A stretch of 64,000 bases of DNA from Neocallimastix lanati (nom. inval.). Lineage: Eukaryota > Neocallimastigomycota > Neocallimastigomycetes > Neocallimastigales > Neocallimastigaceae. The translations under genes were made by a program, and so were the position numbers. Under the pieces are notes generated by a model. That model ran no database searches, was not told where the DNA came from, and was given only the letters and a program-made list of their open reading frames with translations. The stretch spans positions 1,091,001 to 1,155,000 of the forward strand of contig JACVTC010000011.1 in the NCBI GenBank assembly GCA_016946835.1, given 5' to 3'. Shown here one piece after another: positions 25,301 through 35,409 of the stretch (its first letter is position 1; each line of letters begins with the position of its first letter).

Positions 25301-27158
25301 AATAGATTTCAGGTACTTCGACCTTTTCACCATCTTTATTTAAATTATTATCTTCATCATTACATTTTTCAATTACATTTAATTTCTTACATTTACTAGA
25401 TTCACAAATTTTCTTTAAAATCCTTAAACTATTAGTACTAATTTTACTATCACAATTCATAACAATAATATCATCACTATCGCTAAAGTTATCACTATCA
25501 CTAATGCTATCACTAAAATTATCTAACATAAAAGTATCATTAATATCACTATCACTATCATAATTATTAAATTCAGAGCAAGTTCTAATACGAGTTCGGC
25601 GGCCACGAATAGAAATTTCTTCTTCTGAGTCAGAGTCGGAATCAGAGTCAAAGAGAGGTTTTCTTTTTCTTGATTCTTCAATAATAACTTTGTTTTCTTC
25701 TAGGTTGGTAGCAGGTTCTTTTCCTTTGTTCCTTTTCTTGTTCTTGTTTTTCCTTTTTCTTTTACCATTGTTACAATGTCTTGCACAGAAACCGGATCCG
25801 AAAGAAATCTTCTTTGCGTCATGGTAGTTGTAGGGGGAGTGCTTATTGATCCATGGTAAACCCAAGATAATATCAACATCAGGAATCCTGAGAACATAGA
25901 GTTGAATCGTTTCCAAGTGGTTTCTTAAACGAAGAACGCATTTCTCAGTTTCCTTTTTTACTGATGAAACACCATATCCAAGACCAGTAACACGGAAAGG
26001 TTCTTCGATTTCTTTTGTTTTAATTCCAAAGGCTTTAGCGAATTCAGGATGGATAAAATTAAGATCAGAACCAGAATCGATCAGAACTCTTGCTTTTACT
26101 TCTTCTGTATCGTTTGTTTTAATATAGAAATCAATGATATTACTTTTCTTTGTCAAAAGTGAGTTTTGTTCTTCCACGATTTTTCTAACTTTGACAATAT
26201 CTTCTTGGCTGTTGATTCTTCTAATTCTTCTTAAACTACTTGAGGGTGTGGTAGCGGTGTTTTCTTGTTTACTGATAATCTTGACTCCGGCAGGTTTCTT
26301 CTTATTTGGACAGTTAAAATAGCGATGACCTGGTTTTTTACAATAATAGCACAATCCTTTCCTTCTTTCTTCATCTCTTGAATTCGAGTTTTCTTGATAT
26401 AATTTCTGGTTAGAAGGGAAGTAACTTGTATTCGTTTGTCCTCTCTTAATTCTGTATAAATCTATTTCCATTGGGTCACTAGTAGACGCATGATTATTAT
26501 TATTTATTTCCTTACGATGGTAATAATTATGATAGAAAAATTCATTTATTTCATGTCTCTTAGTTAAGCTTTCGATACTAAGGACATCAGTGAAAAGTCT
26601 TCTTAAGTTATTGGGATTTGGATTTACCACTGCAAGGTGCTCCCTCATCTTGTAGTGAAGTCCTTTTACAAACATATAAATCTTAGCAGAATCGTTAAAA
26701 TCTGAATGTCTGCTGATTTTATTAAATTCATTTATATACTCACTAACATGACCAAATTTATGTTGTCGGATGCTGCATAATTTACCGTTTGCGACAACTG
26801 TGCTCATGTCCTGCTCTCCAAATTGATTTCTTAATTCTTGAATAAAATCTTCATAAACATTGAGCAGGGGATCATTATTTCTTCGCAAGTTTGAGGCCCA
26901 TATCAAGGGATCACCGACAAGATAAGAAATTATAAATCTGACCTTTGTATGGTCGTTATTGAAACCTTGTGGATTGGCTTCCATAGCTATTTCAGCTCTT
27001 GTAAGGAAGCCATCAAAGTCCTTCTTGATTCCAGAAAATAGCGGTGGTTCGTTAACAATCTTTTGATTGTTACGGGGCAGAACTTGATGATTCTCTTGAT
27101 TCATTTCTTGCAGGTTAAGGTCTTCGAATCTTCTTATTAGGTTGTTAAATCCCTCCAA
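22338..27158 (-). CDS. Element 2 Gag-Pol polyprotein
   Basis: Single open frame of 1606 codons encoding all functions of a chromovirus. Gag comes first, with zinc knuckle CYYCKKPGHRYFNCP near residue 272; aspartic protease VLIDSGSDLNFI near 355; RT with the YIDD active site near 804; RNase H ([13 protein letters not shown]) near 949; integrase HHCC domain near 1159 and core motifs SDRGSQFT near 1290 and HPQTDGQTERVN near 1315; chromodomain near 1525-1575 (RYLIKWKGCDFSENTWI). It starts at the first ATG after the leader. Gag and Pol in one frame is known for Tf1-like elements, where processing rather than recoding sets the Gag:Pol ratio. The chromodomain is expected to steer integration toward modified histones. 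An acidic Ser/Asp-rich linker lies between protease and RT. Confidence 0.95.
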   Translation of the reverse strand: MEGFNNLIRRFEDLNLQEMNQENHQVLPRNNQKIVNEPPLFSGIKKDFDGFLTRAEIAMEANPQGFNNDHTKVRFIISYLVGDPLIWASNLRRNNDPLLNVYEDFIQELRNQFGEQDMSTVVANGKLCSIRQHKFGHVSEYINEFNKISRHSDFNDSAKIYMFVKGLHYKMREHLAVVNPNPNNLRRLFTDVLSIESLTKRHEINEFFYHNYYHRKEINNNNHASTSDPMEIDLYRIKRGQTNTSYFPSNQKLYQENSNSRDEERRKGLCYYCKKPGHRYFNCPNKKKPAGVKIISKQENTATTPSSSLRRIRRINSQEDIVKVRKIVEEQNSLLTKKSNIIDFYIKTNDTEEVKARVLIDSGSDLNFIHPEFAKAFGIKTKEIEEPFRVTGLGYGVSSVKKETEKCVLRLRNHLETIQLYVLRIPDVDIILGLPWINKHSPYNYHDAKKISFGSGFCARHCNNGKRKRKNKNKKRNKGKEPATNLEENKVIIEESRKRKPLFDSDSDSDSEEEISIRGRRTRIRTCSEFNNYDSDSDINDTFMLDNFSDSISDSDNFSDSDDIIVMNCDSKISTNSLRILKKICESSKCKKLNVIEKCNDEDNNLNKDGEKVEVPEIYLMFKEVFNENNCNVLPPHRNYDCEIKLKDNCSLFYGPLYPLTETEREELKKYLEENLKKGFIRKSSSPAGAPILFVRKKDGTYRLVIDYRKLNEMTIRNSYPLPLISELLDRVKGAKYFTKLDLKSAYNLVRIKEGDEYKTAFRTRYGPFEYLVMPFGLKNAPATFQHFINDVLSDYLDDFVISYIDDILIYSNTLEEHHVHVKKVLRKLLENHLVVKLEKCEFDVTETTFLGYVLSRDEIKMDKEKVKAILDWPVPTNVKEIQSFIGLCNYYRIFIKDFAKIANPLHKLTRKNVPFNWSSEQQKGFDTLKELFTTAPILKHPDSNKQFIVETDASNFAVGAILSQEFDGHLHPIAFISTSLTKSQRNYPIYDKELLAIKVALEGWRHYLEGARHQFIIYTDHKNLTFPRKPELLSQRQIRWYEFLSRFDFKLIYRAGKKSGKPDILSRRSDHLFASVRPISCVINSCSFKNDSLISSIHDSLANDEFYCKITEFLKNDKSKDPPFSKIDKFSLDKNGYLLFENLIYVPNKIRIRVLELHHDSISAGHFGINKTIELISRNFWWPKLQKDVKMFIKSCEICSKSKIPRHKPYGLLSPLSTPNRAWSAISMDFIVELPKSKDMTTIMVVVDRLTKMAHFIPFRCLPTASIAADSFIANIFKLHGFPDSIISDRGSQFTSDFWNRLCSLLNIKHSFSTAYHPQTDGQTERVNSILEQYLRCFINEKQNNWLDLLPFAEFSYNNTLQQSINQSPFFANYGFNPKFNPEIPSNENPHRAEKRILNINENIKFLKENLEQAKKTYKKYADLKRMDSPDFKVGNKVYLLKGNTTKKNRKLSDQLIGPFEIIRKVSDLAYELKLPNNMRCHPVFHVSLLEPYHENEFSNRRNTRRRNINLNTDTIDRTPERIIKMKTFNNKNRYLIKWKGCDFSENTWIDEDQILDRQLIQEYYRKEKKNKSSNVNNEFCQPPDDANEYYVRHKYQPFVIDLPS

Positions 27159-27368
27159 TTTGATTATTTTAAATTGACTTAAATTTTTGCAATTTCTTTA
27201 ACAAAAATATCAAACAAATAAATATTTCAAACTATAACGTTTTTTCATCTAGTCGATCTAGCTCTATCCTTTGAAGCGGTGCTGTCGAGTAAACGTAACG
27301 TTATAAATTAAAATATTAAAGGTTTATGGTTTTTCGAATCTTGTTCTAAGACGTGTAATTGTAATTTC

Positions 27369-27448
27369 GGTAGCAATATTATAGAGCTGGTGGCAATATT
27401 CTGAAACTGGTAGCAATAATCTAAAACTGGTAAAAAAATATTTTGAAT
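27369..27448. repeat. Four 20-bp tandem repeats in the element 2 leader
   Basis: Four consecutive 20-bp units, consensus on the plus strand GGTAGCAATATTCTAAAACT; the fourth is the most diverged. They lie in the untranslated leader between the primer site and gag. Confidence 0.8.
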
Positions 27449-27525
27449 CAAGCCACACACAAGCCACTGTTAACGTATCACGTGTTATAATCTTGACTTA
27501 TAACGTATTTTATTGAGAGAAAAAG

Positions 27526-27536
27526 GTAATTGTTAT
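27526..27536 (-). promoter_or_regulatory. Element 2 primer-binding site of self-priming type
   Basis: Directly adjoins the 5' LTR. On the element strand it reads ATAACAATTAC, exactly complementary to GTAATTGTTAT in the LTR (27,689-27,699), which lies 38 nt after the start of the TATA box (27,731-27,737). No tRNA-type TGG site is present. Confidence 0.75.
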
Positions 27537-28309
27537 TATAAAGTTTTGATTTAAAAAATAGATTATAAGTCAAAAATTATAATAACACTAAATAACACAA
27601 AAATGTTTTATAAACAAATAAGTTTTATTATATTTAAATTTTAAAATAATCTTTATTAATTATTAGTGTTATTAACAATAAATCGTTAATAACAATTACA
27701 TCGATTAAAATACATGAAATTTGGTTAACTATTTATATTTTTATCTTATTACATTTAGAATATATAATTCCTATTGAATTATATTATCTAACTATTTATT
27801 TAAAAACAATACTAACCTAAACTAATAATAAATAATTAACTATTACTAAATAAAGAGAATTATAATTAATAACTAAAATAAATATAAACAATTTCAATCG
27901 AGCTCATTTATTATTTATTTATTATTTAAATATTATTAATAAATTCTTATTATATTTTCTATTTAAAATTAATATAAAAGTTGTCATAATTATTTAATAT
28001 GATTTTAGCATAAAATGCCGCAAGTTTCAACATGACTAATTGCATAGTTTCATGTTGTTAATTTATCTTGTAAAAAACCTTAACTCTTATTATTTAAATT
28101 AAATTACATAAAAAGAAATGATTTTCAATTACTAGTTTCACAAGAGAAATTTTTAATTTATTAATATGATTGGGAAGAAGTCGAAGTTTTGTTTAAAATT
28201 ATTTGCAATAATTTTATACACGTGATTTTTAATAGATTTATTTCAATTTTACTTAAATTTATGATTAAATTTAATTAAAATTTATAAAGATATTAATAAT
28301 ATCTTTACA
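27537..28309 (-). repeat. Element 2, 5' LTR with TATA promoter
   Basis: 773 bp. On the minus strand TATAAAT (27,731-27,737) is the likely core promoter and transcription would start near 27,699. Confidence 0.93.
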
Positions 28310-28696
28310 CTAACCCTAAACTAATCTAATCTAGAAGAGTTATTATTGTAATAATCATACTAAGTTCTATCACTAAATATGATTATTAACTTCAACTTAA
28401 TGACTAATTCATTAAGTTGAGAAATAAAATAAAAATAAAAATTTTACCTAAAAAGAGAGTTTATTATAAAATTAATTATAATAACAACACAAAAAGTAAA
28501 AGAAGGAATATTTAGATAAATTTGGTTTTAAAAAATATGTTTTTGAATAAAATGTTTTATTAATTTATTAAATTTTAAAATATAAAATTGCTATTATTAT
28601 AACTATATTTTTATAATAATAACTCTTGATTTCTTAAAGGGAAATCAAGAGCCTTATTTATATTTTTTTATGGAAATAAGGTTAAATAAAAAGGTT

Positions 28697-28753
28697 TTCT
28701 AATCTTAAAAAATATCTTATCTAGAAAAAGATTAGAAGAAAAAACTAGATAAG
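28697..28753. other. Interleaved stems (pseudoknot-like), copy 1
   Basis: Arms A 28,697-28,706 (TTCTAATCTT) with 28,728-28,737, and B 28,716-28,724 (CTTATCTAG) with 28,745-28,753, both perfect, in order A-B-A'-B' with gaps of 9, 3 and 7 nt. A second, diverged copy with the same spacing lies at 49,865-49,921. Confidence 0.7.
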
Positions 28754-29278
28754 TTTTTTGATCGATATTCTATTCATATCGATCATCGTATATATTAAGT
28801 AAAACCAAATATATTATTTTATATTTGGATAAAACCTTAATATATCGATTTCCTAAATTTTAATTTAGATCATCTAATAAAAGGAAAAATCAATAATAAC
28901 CGGAATGATCTAAATTATTCTATTCTATCTTTCTAAATATTATTTTTAAAATCTAATCTAAACTTATTAACATAAAACTATCTTTAAACTAGAATACAGA
29001 ATTATAAAAAATATAGAAACTTATTAATTGTTCTTTTAAATGTACAATGTAAAAAATAAATAAAACTAATGTTTACATTAACTTGATAATTAAATGAATA
29101 ACTAAATAAAATTAATAATATTAATAAGTGTACATATAATAATTATTTAAATAAATTTTCTAATATTATTTAAGTGTATGAATAATTACAATTATAATAA
29201 ATTTGATAATAATATCTCAATGTATGAATTAATTATAATTTAAATAAATTTATAATTATTATCAATAATTATAAAGAC

Positions 29279-29322
29279 TAAGAAATAATAATTATTTATT
29301 AGTAAATAATTATTATTTCTTA
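29279..29322. repeat. Perfect 20-bp palindrome with TTAG loop
   Basis: Arm TAAGAAATAATAATTATTTA (29,279-29,298) and its exact reverse complement (29,303-29,322), separated by TTAG, near the outer end of the family C LTR. Confidence 0.9.
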
Positions 29323-29330
29323 CACACAGT

Positions 29331-30134
29331 TGTTAAGGTTTTAGAGAATTAAATAAAAATAAAGTAAGAAACACAAATTTTATTTATTTATTTATTTTAT
29401 TTATTTATTTTATTAAATTTATTTTTTTTTTGATGATATTTAAAAATTAGTAGCAAAATTTACAACTATTTATACTTTTTTTCAAGGCATAAAAGTTGTT
29501 CTTGCCACTAAATTACATTTTATTTATTTTTTTCTTATAAAAACTATTAAATTTAAATTGAGTTTTATAATCAATTATATAAAATTTAATTATAACAATA
29601 TAAATAAAATACATTTATTATATTAATAAAACATTTTTTTTTTTTAATCTATCTAAAATATTACTAATAAGAATTTATTTAATTGGCTATAATTTTTATT
29701 ACAATCTGTTAAAATATTCAAATAAAAATAAAAATACTATTCTAATATAAAGGTTTTTAATAAAATAAAATATTTTTCAATATAAAATAAAACATTTCGA
29801 TATAAAATTTTATAATAAAAGTTAAAATATAATATATAAATTTTTAATCATCAATATATAAAAATATTATTAATACAAATTTTCATTATTAATATAAAAA
29901 TAAAAAAATAAGATTTATTATTAATATTGCTAGTATAAGTTTTAAATATATAAAAATATTACTATTAATATAAGATTTAATATAAAAATATAAAGTTTAA
30001 TATAATTTTTGATTTAATTTTTGATCTTTGGATTTAAAAATTTATTAAAGTACAAAAATAATAATGTACACATAATGTATTAGAAATAAATCGTAGATTT
30101 AATTAAGAATGCATTATTTAGTACATTCTTATCA
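29331..30134 (-). repeat. Element 3, 3' LTR
   Basis: Plus-strand ends TGTTAAGG and TTCTTATCA. Contains a TATA box on the minus strand (plus CTATTTATAC near 29,468) flanked by an extended hairpin. Left boundary approximate. Confidence 0.55.
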
Positions 30135-30150
30135 AGATGCCCCGACGAAG

Positions 30151-30175
30151 ACTCAAGCTTCTCTGTAAGCGGAGT
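30151..30175 (-). other. Hairpin before the polypurine tract of element 3
   Basis: Arms of ACTC..GCTT and AAGC..GAGT on the element strand, a few nt before the purine tract. Same position as in elements 4, 5, 6 and 7. Confidence 0.6.
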
Positions 30176-30179
30176 TAAA

Positions 30180-33100
30180 CTTTACTAAATTTTTAAAGTG
30201 AACATTCCTATCGAGTTGCTTTCCAGTCTTCTGATCGATTAGGGTTGCCGTGTTGAATTGAATTTTTAAAATTTTAAATGGTCCATTGTAATATGGTTCT
30301 AGCTTAGTGGGCTAAAGTTTCTAACAAGAACAAGATCACCAGCCTTTAATTCTTTTCCTTTTTTCATACTTATTTGTCCTTGTCTTGTTGCCCAATACTT
30401 GTTAGCATTCTTCACATTTTCGCATGCTTCTCTAGTCCATTGGTAATGACGAACAAATTTTTCCATTAAAATTTCATCATACGATTTACATGCATTTTCA
30501 ATTGTTCTTATGGCTATATCATACGGCTGTTGGTCTTCTCTTCCATATACTAATTCAAGACTAGAATGTCCAGTAACTGTGTTTTTGGTAGTTCGAAGTG
30601 CCCATAAAGCAGAAGGTAAAACTTCATCCCAATCTTTATTTTTCCTTCCTAATAAACGAAGTAATTTTCCAATTTCTTTGTTTCGATTTTCGGTAAGACC
30701 ATTTGATTCAGGGTGGTAAGTAGCTACAAATTTAACATATACATCATAAAGATCAAGAAAGATTTTAGTCATATCAGAAGTGAATTGGACTCCATTATCA
30801 GTAGTAATAACTTGAGGCACACCATGTCTTGCAAAAACATTTATTAAAAATTTAATTATATCAGAGGAAGTTATGTTTTCAGTGGGTTCAGCTTCAACCC
30901 ATTTGGTAAAGTAATCAACAGTTACTATAATATATTGATTATTATTTCTTGTTTTTGGTAACGGTCCTATAATATCTAATCCTAAATGCACAAAGGGACC
31001 CTCCACTTTAGTTGGATGGTTTTCGGTTGGTTCTGGATATGGTTGAGGACGATTTAACTGGCATTTTTCACAATTACTAACAATTCTTTTGATATCTTTA
31101 ATCATATGATTCCAATAAAAGTTTTTCTTAAGTCTTTGATATGTTTTGTAATATCCTTCGTGGCCAATATTATGAGCTTCTAAAATTAATTTAAATTTTT
31201 CATTTTCATCCGTTATTAATTTTCTATAATTTCCATTGTCGATAAAGTAATCTTCTCCATCAATAACGGTAAACTTTTCATTAATAAATTCCTTTATAAC
31301 TTTAGATAATAATTCTTCATTATTTTCATTAGTAATTTTTGTTAATAATATCTTTCTCTCTTCCTTACTTTTCATTCTTGAAAGAGCATCAGCTAACACA
31401 TTCTTTTTGCCTGATTCATATTTTATATTAATTCCAAGCATACTAGCGGTTAGACACCATCTTGTTTGCCTTGCATTCAAAGGTTCTTTATTCTTAAATA
31501 AACCAACTAATGGTTTATGATCTGTGTAAATAGTTGTAGGTAATGGATTTCCTTCAATATAAGATTTAAATTTAGTCATACAGTAGAATAAAGCTGTTCC
31601 TTCCAAATCTGTGATACCATAATTCTTTTCAGCTTTCTTCAAACTTCTACTTATAAAGTGTATTGGATGCTCCTTACCGGTTTCTTCTTCTTTTTGTAAA
31701 AGAACTCCACCAATTCCATTATACGAAGCATCAGTTCCAATGATAAAAGGTTTGTCAAATAACGGAAATTTTAGAATAGGTGCATTGATTAATTTTTCTT
31801 TTAGGAGTTCAAAGCTTTCTTGTTGTTCTTTATTCCATTCATATTTAGTATTCTTTTTTAATAATTTACATAAAGGTGAGGTAATTTGAGCATATTTAGG
31901 AATAAAGTCACGATAATATCCTACTGCTCCTAGAAATGATCTTAATTCATGCATTGATGAAGGGGCTTCCCACTTCTTAATAGCTGTTATTTTGCTTTCC
32001 ATGGGACTTAATCCTTTAGTAGTAAGTTTGTGACCTAATACATCAACTTCAGTTTGAAGAAAATGGCACTTTTCAATATTAATTTTTAACTTGTTTTCTT
32101 TAAATACTTCTAATACTTGTTTAATATGAATTAAATGTTCTTCGATACTTTTTGAATAGATCAAAACATCATCAATAAATACGTAAACAAATTCACCAAT
32201 AAAAGGGAATAAAAATTTATTCATTTCTCTTTGGAAGGTTGAGGGAGCTCTAGTAAGTCCAAAAGGCATAACCTTAAATTGATAATTTCCAAACTTAGTA
32301 GTGAAAGTGGTTACTTCAACGCTTTCTTCATCCATTAAGATTTGGTGAAAACCAGAAAATAAATCAAGAGTTGTAAATATTTTAGCTCCTCCGAGACTAT
32401 CAAAAATTTCATCTATATATGGAACTGAATAAGAATCTTTTTCTGTCATATCATTGACTTTTCGGTAGTCAATGCACAAGCGCCACTTTCCATTGTGTTT
32501 TAGAATGAGCACTACTGGAGATGACCATTCTGAACAGGATGGTTCTATCAATCCTTTCTTAATAAGCTTTGTAAGTTCTTCTTTTAAGATATCTGATTTT
32601 AATTTAGTTAACCTATAACTTCTTAATTTTACTGGCTTTGCATTTGCTTTCAAACGGATCTTATGTGGTGAAAGTTTAGAAGGAGTTAGTTCTTCTGTTG
32701 AAGTGGCAACTATGTCAATCATTTCTTTGAGTATTTTAATAATTTGTTCTTTATAATCTTTATTCAAGGTACTTAAAAATTCATCACTCTCAATAAATTC
32801 CATTGGAGTTAATTCCTTTATAATTTCCTTCTCATTATTCGTTTCTTCAACTTTTCTAATAGTGCAGATTATACTTTCTTCATCATAATATTGATTATTT
32901 ATTTTAGCTATTTCTTCGTATTCACTTTCTGACAAAAGTTTACATAGACTGTTTAAGGTTGGATGAATAAATAAACAATGATCGATTTGAGTTTTAAAGT
33001 TTATTAACATATCATAAAATGAGTCTTCTTTCTCAATAATTCTAAAGTCCGCATTAAATTCATAATTATTAATTTTTACTGGTAATCGAACAATAATTCC

Positions 33101-34006
33101 TTCCGAGTATTCTTCATCTTGTGTTGCTAGTTGGATTCTTCCACGACTTTTTCCAACTGTTTCATATTCATCAGGTAATTTATCAAAATACTGCTTAGTA
33201 ACGATGCTTAGGTTACTACAAGAATCAATTAAAAGTTTTCTTAGTACTCCGTCAACACTTGCATCAACCATTGCTAAGTCTTCTTCGGCTACTTCATTAC
33301 TTTTACTTATGTAGCTATGATCATAGTTATTTACTAATAAAGTTCGTGCTATTACATTGTCTACAGTTCCAATTATTTTAGATTTTTCTAACTTTAAACC
33401 TTGAGTTAATTGTGAACGAATTTTCGGACATGCATTCAAGAGTTGACCTATCGTAATACTGGATTTAAGATTATTTAAATCATCCATAATATTGTAATGT
33501 TCTTTATTATTCATCATTTTGATATTCCTTTTTACTAACTGAGTATTTTCATTATTAGTTTCTTTAGTTTTTGTTGAAATTAATTTTTCCAAAGTATTAG
33601 TTTTATTTTGTTGATTATCTTTATTCATTTCTAGATCTTCTATTTCATTATCGATTACACGTATATCTTCAGATTCAACTTTTTCCTTTCCTTTTGATGA
33701 ATAATTGTTGTTTTCTTCTTTACTTTCTCTTACTCTTGTCATATTTCTTAATTCCTTTTCTTTTTGTTTTTCTTTGTTTATATTTGGTTGAGTTAAAATT
33801 GAAGGAAGTATTTGATTTTTATAAACTTTATTTGGTTTATTATGTAGCTCATTTTCTTTCTTCTTTCTTAAAGCAGGAGTTGCGAAAGGACGTGGATTAT
33901 CTTTTAAACTTTTATGTACTTTCTTGGAATTATTTTCTTCTTTTTCGCTGTTATTATCATTCATTTTTCTTTTTATAGTTCTAGGGCGTATTTGCCTAAT
34001 TGTCAA
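30180..34006 (-). pseudogene. Element 3 pol coding region (fossil)
   Basis: A long minus-strand frame of about 1235 codons begins at 34,006, with a charged Lys/Asn-rich N-terminal part also found in element 7. A protease-like segment follows with LLIDSCSNLSIV (Cys where families usually have Gly), then RT with FIDDVLIYS, RNase H (IGTDASYNGIGGVLL) and integrase (zinc ligands H-H-C-C, then TDNGVQFTSD and HPESNGLTENRN). The C-terminal tail matches element 7 but lies in another frame, so about one break is counted. No chromodomain. Confidence 0.8.
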
Positions 34007-34224
34007 GGATTTGTTCCTTGAGATACTCGCGTTTACAATCTACAAAACCTTGCAAAATTGTAAATAAGAGTTTATGAAATTAATATCCTGCAAGCTAACA
34101 CTGTCTTACTCGAATATTAACTTCGTAAATTTGTTAACTTTTTATTATTTTTTTTTTATTATTATTTTTTTATCTATAATCTATAATTAAATAAAGTTAC
34201 TACAAAAACTAAAGTTTTCCAAAG

Positions 34225-34227
34225 TTT

Positions 34228-34259
<32 letters not shown>

Positions 34260-34260
34260 T
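34225..34260. repeat. Poly(T) tract in the element 3 leader
   Basis: 35 T interrupted by one C; poly(A) on the element strand, upstream of the pol start. Confidence 0.9.
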
Positions 34261-34329
34261 ATGATAACTTTTATTATTATTAATATTAATATTAAATTAT
34301 TAATTATTATTATTTAACAAAACTTATGG

Positions 34330-34500
34330 ATAATCTGATAGTATACCCTGTCTGACGTGCAGCTTGCCTCTTCACGGCGTCATGCCATGCGGGTACCACG
34401 GCTACTGTATTCAATATAAAATACAGCAGTCCAGAGCCTACTAGCCCAATTACTATGTAGGTTAAACTTAGCCCGGAAATCTATATCCAAGGCTTTGTTA
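34330..34500 (-). other. GC-richer leader of element 3
   Basis: Untranslated leader with much higher G+C than its surroundings and a hairpin CTGTATT/AATACAG. It may fold and serve packaging or translation; that role is inferred. Confidence 0.5.
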
Positions 34501-34544
34501 AATAATTTAATTAATAAATAATATTAAATTTTATTTTTCTAATA

Positions 34545-34563
34545 TTCCCCGATATCTCCACCA
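34545..34563 (-). promoter_or_regulatory. Element 3 primer-binding site, tRNA type
   Basis: On the element strand TGGTGGAGATATCGGGG, seven nt after the LTR end. It begins with TGG, complementary to a tRNA 3' CCA end; the donor tRNA would have acceptor start GGAGATA. The tRNA itself is not in the window. Confidence 0.7.
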
Positions 34564-34570
34564 TAAATTA

Positions 34571-35408
34571 TGTTATGGTTCGGGTTTTATTAGAATTTTT
34601 ATTTAATTATTTATTTTTAATATTTTTCTGTCTACATTTTAATTATTGAAAAACTTCACTTATTTATACTTTTTGAAAAAAAATAAATATGTAAAGCCTT
34701 TCTACATTTTATTATCATATTTAAAAAAAAATATTTACTATTACTAATTACTTAAAATTTTATATTAATTTAAATTAACTAATTCATAAGTATTTTTATT
34801 TTAATAAATTTTGTTTACATAATTTTATATTATTTTTCATATACTAAAACTAAATTATTTAATATATACGAAAAGTAACAAACAAAATTTAAAAAGATTT
34901 TACAGAAAAATAAAGTTATTTTAATCAAGAATGTTAATATAATATTCTTATATTTTATATAAAATAAATTTAAAAACTATAATATATTTAATATTTATTA
35001 TTAATCAATTAAGATTTGATTTTATTTGTGGGGAATAAAAATATAAAATAATCAATTTAAAAATAAAATAAAATACTAAAAAGAATACAAGTTTAATATT
35101 GATACAATATAATAATAATATAATAATATATTTGAAAATAAAAATAAAATATTAATATTGATAATAAACACTTTAATAAAATAATAAAATTTAAGGTTAA
35201 ATTATAGATATTGATATTAATAATAAAAATATAAAATTATTGATAATATTTTAGAAACTTTTAATAAAAATATAAAAAAAATATATATTTAGAAAATATT
35301 TTAGTATAGAAAATATAGTAAAGTAATATTAAGTAAAGAATAATATAATGGATTCTAAAGTAAGTTGAAAATCTAATTAATAATCCATTATATGTTCGTT
35401 CTTTACCA
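34571..35408 (-). repeat. Element 3, 5' LTR
   Basis: Plus-strand ends TGTTATGG and TTCTTTACCA. The inner edge is supported by the adjacent tRNA-type primer site. It is followed by a single C and then another LTR. Confidence 0.6.
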
Positions 35409-35409
35409 C

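Larger units (their letters stand above)
21528..28309 (-). mobile_element. Element 2: Ty3/gypsy chromovirus, looks whole and young
   Basis: Complete minus-strand element: 5' LTR 27,537-28,309, primer site 27,526-27,536, leader, one 1606-codon gag-pol frame, purine tract AAGGGGCGAGAT and 3' LTR 21,528-22,300. Both LTRs are 773 bp and differ at a single site by eye, so the insertion is recent. It is flanked on both sides by CTAAC (21,523-21,527 and 28,310-28,314), a 5-bp target duplication. The target was an LTR of another family next to element 1. Single-frame gag-pol, chromodomain and self-priming signal place it near the Tf1/sushi group. Confidence 0.95.
28315..29328 (-). repeat. Structured LTR interrupted by element 2 (family C)
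   Basis: With 21,489-21,522 this forms an LTR of about 1.05 kb split by element 2. On the minus strand its inner end GTGTAACA is followed by T and then TGGAATAGTGAATTAG, which looks like a tRNA-type primer site. It holds a TATA box (TATAAATA, near 28,650), a hairpin around the start region (CTCTTGATTTC/GAAATCAAGAG), interleaved stems upstream of the TATA box, further hairpins such as GATCGATAT/ATATCGATC, and a perfect 20-bp palindrome near its far end. Boundaries are by eye. Confidence 0.55.
29331..35408 (-). mobile_element. Element 3: Ty3/gypsy element, gag not recognised, broken
   Basis: Minus-strand element: 5' LTR 34,571-35,408, tRNA-type primer site, GC-richer leader, long pol, hairpin plus purine tract GTCGGGGCATC and 3' LTR 29,331-30,134. 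It belongs to the lineage of elements 5 and 7 (no chromodomain). No gag is seen between leader and pol, unlike element 7. The LTRs resemble one another only loosely, so the copy is old or its ends are of different origin. Pol is broken about once, toward its end. No target duplication was found. Confidence 0.75.
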
